Of a stretch of DNA of 64,000 nucleotides, positions 17,728 to 30,465 are shown piece by piece (position 1 is the first letter of the stretch; each line of letters begins with the position of its first letter). The translations under genes were made by a program, and so were the position numbers. The notes under the pieces are model-generated. The model saw nothing but the letters and a program-made list of their open reading frames with translations. It was not told where the DNA came from and ran no database searches. Where the stretch lies: NCBI GenBank assembly GCA_024516155.1, contig JAJJXM010000064.1, forward strand, positions 1 to 64,000, in the 5' to 3' direction. This stretch comes from Pyronema omphalodes. Taxonomy: Eukaryota; Ascomycota; Pezizomycetes; Pezizales; Pyronemataceae.

Positions 17728-19899
17728 ATGTCCTCCTACCGCAGAATCACTGCATCCCCGGCAGCCCGTCACGATGACGATGTTTCCATGGGAGATATGG
17801 TGGAAGTCCATCGCCCTCAATCATGGGACCAACTCTCTGCAGCTGGTAAAGCTGTAGTTCGCCAGGGAACCACTGTCAGCAGGGACCAACTTCCAGAATG
17901 GTTCGTCAAGATGGTGGACAGGATGGAGACAACTGAACAAGATGTGCAGGCATTGATTGAAGCCCTGAAGAAAGAAGGAGTTTCTGTACAGACCGATATG
18001 CAAAACGTCAAGAATCTGTACCAAGAAATGTCAGGCATTATGCAAAAAGCCTACGATGTTGTTATTCGACAAGGCGACATCGACAGAGAACTCAACCAAA
18101 CTGCCATTGTTAGACTCATCCAGTCAAGCAATGAATTCAGTTCTCAGGTTTGGAACGCCCTTGGTGAACTAGCCACGGACGCTCAAGAAAAGCAAACAGC
18201 CAACCACCAGGCTGTTCAACAACTCAACATTGGTGTACAGATCATCAATGATTACCTCCAAGGATTCTCCAACCATCAACAAGGATGGAACTTCGGTGTT
18301 GAAGGCTGGGCAGCCACAAAGAACCAGGCTGACCAACAAAGGGACGAGCAAATCCGTCTTTTAGCCCACAATGAGCAAGAACAGCAACGAAGGCTTTTGG
18401 AGTATGAGACAGAAAGGGAAAATGAAAAGAAGGAGATTATCGATAAGGTCATTCAAAGGGTCATGGACATGACAGCCAACAACATACCTATCGATGCACA
18501 GTCACTTGCGGATGCGGTACAGGACGAACCCCAACGCAGAACTGTCTCCCCAAGCATTTTTCAGGTGGCAGTAGACACAAATCTACCACCCTCTAGAAAC
18601 GACACACCCCCTCCAGCAGCAGGAGGAAATGGAGGACGAGGCAATGGCCCTCCAAGAAGAAGGGTTACCATTCCCCCTCCTGAGCCCTCCGACGATGGTC
18701 AAGGAAGACCCAGACAGCCAGAAGGGCCCCCTCGCCAAAAGACTAGAGAAGAAAGAGAAGCTGAGGAGGATGCAACAAGATTCCTCACTTCCATTATCGA
18801 CAAGATCCAAGGACCCAGAGATGCACCAAAGAGACCCAAGATGCCAGAACTCAAGGCACCTCAATTTTTCTCAGGAAAGGACAAGACTCTGCTTAGAGCC
18901 TGGTGGATGTCAGTACAGGATTACGTGGAAACCTATGCCACATCCTGGCCTGATGAAGATGCGCAGGTTAAGTGGGTTGGTAGTCTATTCACCCACAAGG
19001 CTTTAGCATGGCACCAGGAGCGCAGGAAGTCTATTCAGAAACAGAAATTGAAGGACACTTGGGCTGCATTTTCCAGTGCATTTGAGACAAGGTTCGAGGA
19101 TAAGAGGGAGGCTCAGAAGGACGTCAAACGCATTACAGAACTACAGTACGATGGTGATATCGATGATTATATCACTAAGTTGGAGGATCTGAATATGCGT
19201 GTTGGAGCACTGGGACCTATGTTCAGGAATGTGATATGGGAGGCTATGACACCAGCTATCAAGAAGATGGTTTACCAACGGTGTGGAGAGGTTCCCAATG
19301 ATGATGTTGCCCTGATTCATGCAGTCAAAGAAGCTGCACATGTTGTGGAAGGCTTGAATGAAGAATTGGGGTATACGAAAAAAAAGACCTTAGAAGTGCG
19401 TGGGGAACGCAAGGATAAAGGGAAAGAAAGGGAAGCTGCTCGCCCACGTGAGGTGCAGCAGAAGGACCGAAAGGTTAAGGATAAGGGATCTAAGAAGGAA
19501 TTTGCTGGGAAAAAGGACAGGAAGTCAGATAAACCGGCGGTTTATGCCTCAGGAAGGGAGGCTTTGCAAGGAGTACCCCAAGCCGAAATCGACAAACACA
19601 AGAAAGATAAGGCTGAATGTTGGCGATGTGGTCGTGCTGGTCATAGAATGTACGACTGCTATGCAAAAAAGACAGTTGGGGGAACTGACCTGGCAAAGGA
19701 TGGAAAGGTAGCTTCTTCAGGAAAGAGGAAGCGGGATGATGAAGATCATGAAGAAGGGCATGAACAAGAAAAGCCCAAGGAAGCCAAGAAGGCGAAGACT
19801 GCTGCAGTAAGGCAAGATGAGGAAGACACTCATATGTCCGATGCGCAACCAAGGATTTGGGAAATGGAGGATGAGGAAGTCATTGATTCGGATTTTTAG
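17728..19899 (+). CDS. Gypsy-B Gag (capsid, zinc knuckle)
   Basis: Intact 723-aa structural protein that builds the virus-like particle. The N-terminal 280 residues are rich in Gln and charged residues and look helical. Residues about 290-350 are a Pro-rich linker. The retrotransposon gag domain follows (about 375-510; LLRAWWMSVQDYVE, AWHQERR, FETRFEDKREAQKD). After a Lys-rich stretch comes one CCHC knuckle, C-x2-C-x4-H-x4-C (CWRCGRAGHRMYDC, near residue 632). The last residues are acidic. The start is the first ATG of the frame. The stop TAG is preceded by TTTTT, and pol lies in the -1 frame immediately after. Confidence 0.9.
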   Translation: MSSYRRITASPAARHDDDVSMGDMVEVHRPQSWDQLSAAGKAVVRQGTTVSRDQLPEWFVKMVDRMETTEQDVQALIEALKKEGVSVQTDMQNVKNLYQEMSGIMQKAYDVVIRQGDIDRELNQTAIVRLIQSSNEFSSQVWNALGELATDAQEKQTANHQAVQQLNIGVQIINDYLQGFSNHQQGWNFGVEGWAATKNQADQQRDEQIRLLAHNEQEQQRRLLEYETERENEKKEIIDKVIQRVMDMTANNIPIDAQSLADAVQDEPQRRTVSPSIFQVAVDTNLPPSRNDTPPPAAGGNGGRGNGPPRRRVTIPPPEPSDDGQGRPRQPEGPPRQKTREEREAEEDATRFLTSIIDKIQGPRDAPKRPKMPELKAPQFFSGKDKTLLRAWWMSVQDYVETYATSWPDEDAQVKWVGSLFTHKALAWHQERRKSIQKQKLKDTWAAFSSAFETRFEDKREAQKDVKRITELQYDGDIDDYITKLEDLNMRVGALGPMFRNVIWEAMTPAIKKMVYQRCGEVPNDDVALIHAVKEAAHVVEGLNEELGYTKKKTLEVRGERKDKGKEREAARPREVQQKDRKVKDKGSKKEFAGKKDRKSDKPAVYASGREALQGVPQAEIDKHKKDKAECWRCGRAGHRMYDCYAKKTVGGTDLAKDGKVASSGKRKRDDEDHEEGHEQEKPKEAKKAKTAAVRQDEEDTHMSDAQPRIWEMEDEEVIDSDF

Positions 19900-22800
19900 A
19901 GTCCTCTAGGGAAGCGTCACCCGAGGAGGATGGATATGAAGACGCAGTAATAGGGAAATGCGCAGGAATAAAAAGGAAATCAATGGACAGCCTTCTGTCG
20001 ACCAGGACTAAGAGTCGGCGAAAAGACAATGGAGCAGCTATTCCGGTTACCCAGGAATCAGCTCCCACTCCTCCTCACCATGGACCAAGACCAATTATCA
20101 ACATGGTTCTCAACTGGTCCAAGAATCAACAACGCACAGTTAGAGTCCTTCTTGATACAGGATCTACTGCTGCCCTCCTGGACAAAGCCTTTGTCCAGAA
20201 ATACAAAATCCCAACCGTTAAGAGAGACACCCCTTTACAAATCCGCAACTTTAACAATGAAATAGTTGCTGGAGCAGGTGAAGTCTTTACGGTTCCCTTT
20301 ATGTTGCAGCATAAGAAACACTTTGCTGCAGAATCTTTCGAAGTCGCTCCACTAGATAGTGACTGCGATGCTATCCTGCCTTATTGGTGGATGGCACTAC
20401 ATCAGCCCTGCAACCTATGGGGAGATCAAGACAAAATCTCCTTTACATCCTCACGTTGCAAAGAAAAATGTACAAAGGCACAAGCCAGTGCCTTCTCACT
20501 CAAGGTCGATAAACATGTCCTCGACCATCCAGAAGCCTTAGTCTTAGGCCACATCTCATCTGTATCCACCAAAGAGGAATTATCTGAGGCCCTTCAGCAA
20601 GTCCCAGAGAAATTCCGCGGCTGGATCAACATTATGACAAAGGAAGCTGCAGATAGGCTTCCTGATCACAAACCCTACGACCATGCGATTGACCTAGTTG
20701 AAGGCGAAAAGCCTCCTTGGGGACCTGTCTATGCTCTCAACGAAGTTGAGCTAGAGACACTGAGAGAATGGTTGAAAGATATGCTGCGTACTGGTAAAAT
20801 CAGACCTTCTAAGTCACCAGCAGCAGCTCCTATTCTCTTTGTCCCAAAGCCTCATGGCAGAGGTCTACGGTTATGTGTTGATTACCGGGGCATCAACAAA
20901 ATTACAATTGCCAACCGGTACCCACTCCCACTCATGTCAGAATTACAAGACAGAGTTAGAGGAGCAAAAATATTTACGAAAATGGACCTCAAGAATGGAT
21001 ATCATCTCATCAGAATAAAAGAAGGAGATGAATGGAAAACGGCCTTTCGATGCCGATATGGATTATATGAATTTTCGGTTATGCCTTTTGGCTTGAGCAA
21101 TGCCCCAGCCACATTCCAAGATATGATGAATCATATCTTTAGAGACATGTTGGATCAGGGAGTAATTGCGTATATTGATGATGTTCTCATATATGCTGAG
21201 ACAGAGGAAGAACACGACAAATTGGTTAAGGAAGTGTTAAAAAGATTGGAAGAAAATGGGCTGGTTATCTCTCCGGAAAAATGTGTTTGGGGACAAAACA
21301 GAGTGGAATTTCTGGGTTATATTATCAGCGAAAATGGCATTGAAATGGCAAAGGACAAGGTACAAACAGTCCTGGTATGGGAACCCCCAAAATCCTTGAA
21401 AGAAACACAGGGCTTTCTTGGATTCGCAAACTTCTATCGCAGATTCATCAAGGACTTCTCCAAAATATGTCGACCTCTCACAGAATCAACAAAGGGCGAT
21501 GCGAAGAAATGGGAATGGACTGTTGCTATGGAACTAGCATTTGATGAGCTCAAAAGTCGTTTCACTACTGCACCAATCTTAAGTCATTTTGACCCAAGAC
21601 AGGTTTGCATTGTTGAAACAGATGCTTCAGATTTTGCTTTAGGCGCAGTTCTATCCCAGAAGGGGGAAGATGGAAAGTTGCACCCCATTGCTTTCCACTC
21701 AAGAAAATTCACTCCTGCTGAGATTAACTATGAGATCCATGACAAAGAGCTGTTGGCTATTGTGGACTCATTTAAAGTATGGAGACGATATCTTGAGGGA
21801 GCAATGCACACTGTCCAAGTTTACAGCGACCACCAAAACCTTGAGTACTTTACAACAACAAAAGTACTCAATCGACGTCAAGCTAGATGGGCTCAAGAGC
21901 TTGCTGGCGTTGACTTTAAGATTTTTTATAGACCTGGGGTTAAAAATGGGAAACCTGATGCTCTATCTAGGCGTCCAGAGTTCCGACCTGAAAAGGGGGG
22001 AGGTGAAGATCAGCCGATTACGACGATCCTGCATAAGAGTCATTTTGCATCCATTTCGTCAATCAGCAGTGCTGGAGAAGGAACATCATTTATTATTTCT
22101 TCAGCACGTCTTTCCTCTATTCCTTTTATTAAATGGTCAGAAGAATTCTTAAAGATGGTAAAGGAAGCTGGTAAGCTGGATGAGATTTACGTGGAGGCAA
22201 CAAAGAAAATTAAGGAACCATTGACGATAGATAATGGCATAGTCTATCGAAAGGAAAAACTATGGGTACCAAAGGATTTGGTAAAGACAGTTCTGGAATC
22301 TGAACATGACTCGAAAATTGCAGGTCACTTCGGACAGGACAAAACAATTGAATTAATACGAAGGAACTTCTGGTGGCCAAGAATGGAAGAACAAATAATA
22401 ACTTATGTAAAGAGTTGTATGGAATGTCAAAAAGACAAAAAAGCACGGCACCTCAAGTACGGATTACTTCAACCTTTGGAACTACCCTATGCCCCATGGC
22501 AATCAATCGCCATGGACTTTATCACCGACCTACCAGAATCCAATGGATGCGATCAACTATGGGTAATAGTTGACAGATTCTCTAAGATGGCCCACTTCAT
22601 ACCACTGCAAAAAGACGGCAAGACAACTGCAGACCTTGTTAGAATCTTTGCGAAGGAAATTTGGAAGTTACATGGGCTACCTACGGATATTGTGTCGGAC
22701 AGAGATTCCAGGTTTACAAGCACCACCTGGAAAGCATTTCTTGGGACACTAGCAATCAAACCTAGAATGTCCACAGCGTTCCACCCTCAAACAGATGGAC

Positions 22801-23592
22801 AGACGGAACGACTTAACCAGACAATTGAAGCATACCTCCGCTCCTTTGTCAATCATGAGATGAATGATTGGGTTGATCTATTGCCAATGGCTGAGTTCGC
22901 TTATAACAACTCAGTAACCAGCGCTACAGGACTATCACCTTTTTATGCGAATTACGGTTACAACCCCATTGCCAGCAATCCCATTCCAACAGCTGTGCAA
23001 AACCCTGCCAGCAAAGCATACGCTCATTGGATGCATACGGTGCATGAGGGTGCTAGGTCAGCACTACAGAAGGCACAAGAAAGAATGAAGAAGTATGCAG
23101 ACCTTCAGCGAAAGGAGGCCCCTACTTACCAGGTCGGAGACTTGGTTATGCTCGATGGACGACACATAAAAACAAGACGCCCATCACACAAATTGGATCA
23201 CAAATTACATGGTCCATTCCAAATCGAAAAGGTCATATCCCCAACAGCAATACGTCTCACACTACCAAGAAGATGGAAGATTCACAATGTCTTCCACACT
23301 TCCCTACTGGAGCCCTTCCACACTGGAACCAGAGCTCCTCCAGACCCAAACAAAAATTCTTCGGGAAGCAGACGATGTTGAGGGAAGCGAGGAGTACGAC
23401 ATAGACGAAATCATGAGCAGCTACAAATCAGGCAGCAGAGTACTTTACCTCGTCAAATGGCTAGGGTGGCCCAACAAGAAAGACTGGACGGCAGAACCCT
23501 TCGACAACTTTTCAGTAGGAGGTCAGGAGAAGCTAAGAGATTTCCATCTCAAGTATCCTGATTCTCCGAGGGACTACCGACTCAAAGACTAA
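19887..23592 (+). CDS. Gypsy-B Pol: protease, RT, RNase H, integrase, chromodomain (A-run shift before chromodomain)
   Basis: Polyprotein frame open from 19887 (after a TGA at 19884-19886); its first ATG is 19983. Order: aspartic protease (LLDTGSTAALLD, near 20150-20190); reverse transcriptase with RLCVDYRGINK and YIDDVLIY (20860-21200); RNase H with TDASDFALGAV (21620-21650); integrase zinc-binding region ending CMECQK (22300-22440); integrase core (MDFITDLP, DIVSDRDSRF, DGQTERLNQTIEAYL; 22510-22850); GPF module (about 23210-23310). The frame ends at 23381, and the chromodomain (EEYDIDEI...YLVKWLGWP...DWT; 23390-23592) is in the +1 frame. The switch point is most likely AAAAA at 23352-23356. 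Pol is probably made by -1 shifting at the gag stop or by reinitiation at 19983. Confidence 0.85.
19891..19899 (+). other. Candidate -1 frameshift site at the gag stop
   Basis: Gag ends GAT TTT TAG. The pol frame reads GGA TTT TTA GAG across the same bases. The two frames overlap only at 19887-19899, because the pol frame has TGA at 19884-19886. The run TTTTT lets the Phe tRNA re-pair exactly after a one-base slip back. Inferred from sequence only. Confidence 0.45.
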
Positions 23593-23763
23593 TGCTTGAT
23601 GTTTTTCCCATGTGGTTTTCATCAGGTAGAGTTGGTAGTAGGATGTAGGGGCTGGAGGACTACATCCAAAATTGATCACTTAAGTCACTAGGCTACGGCG
23701 TGGTGCGATCACAGAAAGATGAACTACGAGCTTCGGGACGAAGCTTGAACAGGGGAGAGGTGG

Positions 23764-25148
23764 TGTCACACCCTAAAATGTGTGAGGATAGAATTGGTAT
23801 CATATATAACGCAATGGAGAATATGGCAAACTCGACAGAGAATGAATAGTCAGATTAGTATCCCGGGCCGGAACCCCCAGAGGAGCTCCGACAAGCCACG
23901 TCACGTGATTCATGACTTTCCGATAGGACCTCACGAGGATCCCGGCCCGAGGCGTCGCAACTGTTATTCAATGTCAGTTTGGGAGGATTCAGAAGAGAAG
24001 AGATTGGGGAACACTTACCTCATGGGTGTCGACTTACCCTTGAGCAACTACGAACGACGCTGATGGAGAACGAAGACGAAGACGAAAGGACACCTCCTTA
24101 TACTTGAGGAGTGTTCGGAAGTTCACGGCTACAAAGGGGTCTGCATCGGAAGAGAGTTCCAAGGATGTGCAGAGCGGTGCGACGAAATCATCCGGTGTTA
24201 CTTAGTTGGGTGAATGGTCAGCCAGGAAGACAAGGCAGAGTCTAGTCGGCAAACAGGAGTGGGGCTATGGACAAGGGTCAAGATTGCTAAGGCATGAGAC
24301 GACGTCCATAAGCATGCAACCCTCTCAAGGAAACTGTTTGGTGGAACCGATATGACGCGCCCTTAGGCTATTGACTACCAACCAAGGAACAGCTCGGCGT
24401 TTGCATCCACACCAGGGTGTGGCTGTGCGCAAGTGCGCGCAGGTGGAGCCATAATGACATCACACAGGAATGTGTCGGAGTGATCCACTCCGGTAGGGCA
24501 TGGATGCCTTATGATGTCAGATTCCTTCATTCGCAATCGAGATTCTCTAGGGAGATCTATGATAGCACGACTCACAAGATAAATGACTCACATGTTATTT
24601 GTCAGAGGAGTTCATGCATTATGCAGTCAAGCGGGGTTGCCCTCCCATATGACTCATAACCCTGACACCTGATTGGAAGGTGTGGTAGTACAGAGAGGAA
24701 TGTCAAGGATTAGTCTGACGATAGCAAGCATCATGCAAGCAAGTAATCAATATGATTACGCACTTCGTATGATGCAATCTATCAGCAGAGGCGTCTCAGA
24801 AATGACTCTTGTCTTATCTCCTAGGCTCAGTTTGGAAATTGGTTCCCTAGGAAGTCTGGGCGAACTTGTAGACGAAAGTCTATAAAAGAGCCTTTGTCTT
24901 CCCTCTCTCTCCTCCATCATCAACCATTTGATCCTCTACGCGACGATACCTATTTACACCAACGAATACCTCCGAAGACAACCCTTAAGTTTATTCCGCC
25001 TGTGATCGATTAATTCTCTTCCTAGCTTTATCTTTGGATAAGCTCTATTAGTTCTTGGGAACGAAGTGTCTGTCTGTTCTTGGGAACGAAGCACTAGAGA
25101 TACAATCGGATAAGCCTCCGCATAGTCGAAGCTGTGCCCAGGTTCACA
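23764..25148 (+). repeat. Gypsy-B 3' LTR
   Basis: Identical by eye to 16234-17618 at a constant offset of 7530. Preceded by the polypurine tract 23751-23763 and followed by the CTAGC duplication. Confidence 0.95.
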
Positions 25149-26524
25149 CTAGCGGCAAGTTCTTGCTCGCACGCGTAGGGGTGTCGGGGGCAGATGCGCC
25201 GAACACGTCGTCTGCGGACGTTGGGGCGGGAGTGGACACTCTGGAGGAGTTGCTGCCGCTGAAGGTGCGCATTTCGGAGGTGAGGCCGAAGCGCGGAGGG
25301 GGGGGAGGCTTCATGGGAGCTATGGGCCTCAGAGGTGGAATGTCGTGAAGCCGTGAGAATTCTCTCCAACTTCCCGATTTGGATAATTAAGCGAGAAACG
25401 TGGTGTTTTTCTAGCGTTGGTGTGGCGTGTGTTGGGCCAAATTCCCCGTCAGTATCCTCCAGTGGTATCACCGTCATATAGTGATAATCCATGAAGACCC
25501 CACTAACAGTTACGCTACATCCCACGCGAACGCAGTAAAGTTTATCTACAAAAGATTATTTTCCGCACGCAGACCGCAGGAAGGTTTATGATTATAGCAT
25601 CATATGTCTTTCCAATAAGATAGAATTTAAACTTAGGATGGTGGTTATGTAACGAGAATGCTCCATTTATATCGTCATTGTGAAGGATAGAGGGATGATT
25701 GATGGTGAATTTATACTGCGCTATGTCAGTGTCTTGATAATTATCTTTATCAATGCATGCAAAGATATAAATATTGTATCCTCTCAAGAAAAATATCTTC
25801 GGATTCTTCTTGCTTGTTGCTTGAAGAAGTAGTAGACAAGTAGTGTTATGGTTTTATGTATGATAGAAACCATCTACCTACTGACCTTTCTTGAATAGAT
25901 CCTAGGCCTGTCTAGTTTTCTTTCGCATCCCTTCTCATGCATGACTTCAAAATGCTCTGTATAACGTATACAGTAAAGCAATCTTCGGTTTTTACTCACG
26001 TGTCTGGTCGTCACAGAAACTATCTACCCGTTCTTCCTATCCATACCTATTGACAATCCGATATCGAATTCTAGATATGAAATCTGGATCATTTAGCATA
26101 TGTAAATGAAGTGCGCAGGTACAGGATACGCAATGCGGTTTCTAGTACCTTATATACATATACCGTCTCCGTCGGACGCGCGGGTACATACCTCTTACAA
26201 AAACCATGGAGGAAAGAAACCCCCGATGTAACTTGAGCGACATATATACATAGTGCACCATTGCATATGCGGCCTGTCGCACGGGAGCTTACATATGCTT
26301 GCATTAGCTATTGGGTTACATATGTATGTCAAGACCAGGCACGGCAGTTTCGGCTCCGAGACAACAACTACTGCAGGTACAGATGCATGAGGTTATCGAG
26401 TCCGAAGCTTGTAGATTCAGGGTAACGTTTTCGTTCGGTGGTACGAATACATGTCTCTATTCGATTTCAAAGAGAGAAGGAAATAAGTAAATCGCTTATA
26501 TAAGTAATTTGAACCCGCCTTGTT

Positions 26525-26684
<160 letters not shown>

Positions 26685-28084
26685 ATTCCCCCCACCGCCA
26701 CACCGCCTCACCGCCTCACCGGCTGATATAATCAACTCTCCTACATAGGCACTCGGAGTACACCCTCCTTCAAGCTATCTTGTCGATCATTTCATCTCTT
26801 CATCTCGGTTATTTAAAACAGGTATCAAATCATCCTTCATTTGAGCAGGTCACACACTTTATATTATCGAAAACAGATTGTTTTTCTCGCTTCATGGATT
26901 CTCAAGATCGGAAGATGGGAATGTTGGGCGTTGCGGTATCTGAGGACCTTGATGGAAACTGTGATCGCTCAATCGCCCCGGATCTGCTTTTGGAATGCAC
27001 TGTGTACTTTACTATGCTTACAGGTGTTTTGAATTCATGATTTAGAAATGTTGTAGTGTAAAGAAGATATCAATGATCTATATATCTGTATCAACTGTTC
27101 TTCTATTCTTTTATTTATTAATTCATAATTTATCTATTTTTACCCTGCATCTCTCCCCTGGGCCCTTACCCATCAACCAACAGCCTCCTTCCAGAAACCT
27201 CCCCGAATTTTTTTTTCAATGTACGTATGTAAACCCAACCCCTAAAAAGCGACTTCTTCTTCTTAGCGCGAACAAAATTTATTGTGAGTCGTGCGTGACC
27301 CGACCTGACCTGGGCCGCGAGCTATGTTTTGCAGCCTGCTGCTTTCCATGCACGATCATGACGGAGTGACTACGGCATGCAAACTGTCATCACACTGTCA
27401 TCACATCACATCACATTTAACGCGGCGCATATCTGTGTCAGGAATCAATATATGTATATATATACATAGGGAACCGATAAAGTCGCAAGCTTTCTTTTCC
27501 CTATGCTTTACATATGTACATACATCGAATCGCATTGCAGTTCAGAAGCACGATTAATTAAAATTCCGACCCTGCGGATCGTAGGATCGGTGGTATGTAC
27601 AAGTTGTCACATGCTCTGCAAGGTAAAATGAGCATATCTCATGCGAACTGCTGTAATGCGATAAGCTTAAGGGAGGAATATGTTGAGTTTAAAGGTATGT
27701 ACATAGACACTGGATACAGCTAGTAGCGCCATATAGCTGTTACAGGTCCTGATATTCCTGATGTTCCTGATATTCCTGATACTCCTGATACTCCTACGCC
27801 TGATGTATCCATGCAGATCATTCGGCTATCTACTAAGGGCCCTAAATATCTTTTTCTCCCAACAACCAATTCCAATAAAATCACAGCAAGCATAAGCGCA
27901 ACCAGACCATTTCTCAAGCAGCCACAACGATGTTCCACGAAAACGCCACCCCCCAAAAGCTAGTGCGTGAGATAAATCGGTACCTGACTAGTAAAATAAA
28001 CTAATAAACTAATAAACTTAGGTGTGTTAGTGCATTTTTAAGCACCATCATACATACATACATAGACGAGTCGTGTAGAGGACG

Positions 28085-28132
28085 AACAAACAAACAAACA
28101 AACAAACAAACAAACAAACAAACAAACAAACA
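28085..28132. repeat. (AAAC)n microsatellite
   Basis: About 12 pure tetranucleotide units on the plus strand. Confidence 0.97.
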
Positions 28133-30417
28133 CGTTTATGTATGTATATCCATGTAACGTTTGTAACACCGTGATACTGTGATGCCGTGATACCGTAATA
28201 CCGATACCATGTACGATTACACGCCTGAAATGAAGCAGCAGGCACCAGCCATGGACCATCGATTAACTGCACCGCTGCACCACTGATCAATGATCACTGC
28301 TATCCATATATACATTACATTACATACCTCACATGTCTAAAGCTTTACTGAATTATGTATAGTGGATCACGATGTATCATCTCTTGGCCGAGGGCTCATC
28401 CTGTATGGTGCGTTCCCTGTTTCTGAGTGTCCTGAGTGCTCGCTCGCGTGGGTGTTGGCGTTGGCGTAATTAGTCGCGGATGTAGGATCTGCTTTAGCCT
28501 TTAGCTTTGTGGTGTAGAATAACTCAGGGGCTCGCACCAGTGCACACTGCACACTGCACACTGCACATCGATCTTCGCCACATCGATCGTTTCGCCACAT
28601 TGGACGTCGATCGAAGGGGAGATGGAGATGCTGATAAGAAGGAGATGCAAAAAATTAAGATAGCGAGAAACAAAGAAATGCGAAATGCGAAATACGGAAT
28701 ACGAAAAGCGAAAAGCGAAAAAAAAAAAAGAAAACAGAGAGAGAGAGAGAGAAAAAAGAAAAACCAAAATTTGGGGATGAAATTGATGACCACTATAGAT
28801 ATTTTAATGGATCTGTTATTAACTTTTTATATGTGAAGGTCTGTTTTTAAAAGTCCTGATTAAGGATTGAGGTGGATACATTATGGAATATGGTACGTAA
28901 TTCCATGATTTGAGGAATTTTGAAATAACCCCGTGTAAGAGAATGTAGCGACGAAAAAAATATTTGATACCAAATTCCTCTTCCAAATGCTTTTCCCATT
29001 TGATTGTATAGATAAATCGCTTGATAGTTAGTGTGTATGTGTTGAGATCTAGAAATACCCATTGTATGTGTACGTATCGATTAATCTTTGACTATGACTA
29101 CTCATGCATACATACATACACATACATACGCAGAAGACTATTATTTTATTAACCCCATACTTATGCCAACCACGGTCCACGGGAACCCCCGATGCGCATA
29201 AGTATCATGGACCATGGTGCCATATCATAAGAAAGGGATGATCTCCAGATCTCCAGATCTCCCGATTTCTAAGTTATCATCTTCTCTCTCCTGCATCGAA
29301 AGTGCACTCTATTCATCTGTAGCTGCTTACCTAGCTTAGACCTACTAATTGAAGGATCGAGGTGAGACGGCCAAATAGTAAAATGGTAAAATGGTGAAAT
29401 TGGGAGATTCACCCCCACTATCTAAATCTTTGATAGTGATATTACAGAGTATGTAATTTCGCTTCTGATTCATCACAACAGTGGGAAAAAGCATGAACAA
29501 AGCTTGATTTTTGGAGAATTGATGATAACTATTCGAGTCTACATAACAATGGGTGGACGTATGTATATGCGCATGGTGCATACAACACCTCACATCATCT
29601 CAGGTGAGGTTGGGTGATCTTAGGTCAGTTATTTATCATATTGAATAAGTCAATTCAGTCACATTCAGTCACATTATTCACATCGATCAAAATTCCATTG
29701 AACCTGTCATATCACAATACATTAAATTAGTCACATCACATCAAATCACATTATATCAAACCTGTCACATTGGTCACATTGGTCACAACTCTCACAACTC
29801 TCACAACGGTCACAACTCAGCATACATACATATCCATATTCATATGGGTTTGCCATTACCTTTGTTATGCGTCTCACGTCTATCGTTACTATTACTGTTA
29901 CTATCGGACGCTGAGTATTGGTGAGTATTACTAACAAATAAATTATTACACTATCTAAACTATCTGCTCCTTGATATTTAAAAGCAAGACATTCGTTGTA
30001 AAGATATAGAGCGCATACGTTTCTTTCATTGATTTTCCCTTGAAGATTAGAGCTTGAAGATTAGAGCTTGAAGATAACAGTTTTAAAAAATTCCATCTTT
30101 TTCTTCATCTTTGGGTAATTATCCATCACCTTTTTCATTTTCATTCCCACCTAATCCTCCCGTTTCTTTATTCACCAGTTTTTTTTTTCATTATCATCTT
30201 AGTCTCATTATTTTATTTTATTATATTTTCTTTCCTATTTCTCTTTTATTTTTATTTTTTATATTTTTTTCTGGAATCTTACCGTTATAAATTTATTCTA
30301 TTCTATTTTATTTTATTTTATTTTATTTTATCGGATTTACTCGTTTTTAGTATGTACTTACTTATTGTCATTGTTTTTTATTTCTACCACTGGCTCTACA
30401 TACCACCAGCCTAGCTG

Positions 30418-30465
30418 GTCTGGTCTGGTCTGGTCTGGTCTGGTCTGGTCTGGTCTGGCCTGGCT
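30418..30465. repeat. (TGGTC)n pentanucleotide repeat
   Basis: About nine units, the last ones imperfect (TGGCC, TGGCTGG). Confidence 0.95.

Larger units (their letters stand above)
16234..25148 (+). mobile_element. Gypsy-B: full-length, recent chromodomain Ty3/gypsy element
   Basis: An 8915-bp LTR retrotransposon with LTRs of 1385 bp, TGTCACACC...GGTTCACA, and a CTAGC duplication on both sides (16229-16233 and 25149-25153). I compared the two LTRs by eye and found no difference, so the insertion is recent. Gag is intact. Pol is open apart from a shift in a run of A just before the chromodomain. A purine tract (23751-23763, AGGGGAGAGGTGG) abuts the 3' LTR. The primer-binding site is self-complementary. 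The element sits inside Tad-2 ORF1. By layout it fits the Tf1/sushi group of fungal chromoviruses. Confidence 0.95.
14598..25272 (-). pseudogene. Tad-2 ORF1 split by the Gypsy-B insertion
   Basis: Gag-like protein of the LINE, in two parts: 25272-25154 (start ATG at 25272) and 16233-14598. Counting the CTAGC target duplication once, the parts join in frame to 585 codons including the stop, almost the length of Tad-1 ORF1. I see no other stop, so the gene was open until Gypsy-B landed. The downstream part has a coiled-coil segment (LEQLSARLAATETRMRALEE), the central domain (KVHGIPLNRF, ELQANHEG), and three knuckles (CAGCLKWGHIRERC, CRFCGQNH, CVNCRGNHYANSRIC). The stop TAA shares its last base with the ORF2 ATG. 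Confidence 0.85.
14434..25430 (-). mobile_element. Tad-2: 3'-truncated Tad-type LINE, interrupted by Gypsy-B
   Basis: A second LINE related to Tad-1. The 5' end (about 25430) matches the Tad-1 5' region (shared GCCGTGAGAATTCT and TTAAGCGAGAAA on the plus strand at 25350-25400 and 12445-12492). ORF1 is whole apart from the Gypsy-B insertion. Only about 54 codons of ORF2 remain before the break at 14434. The rest of ORF2 and the 3' end are gone, replaced by Gypsy-A' sequence, so the loss was a deletion or recombination rather than ordinary 5' truncation. No target duplication can be checked. Confidence 0.8.
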
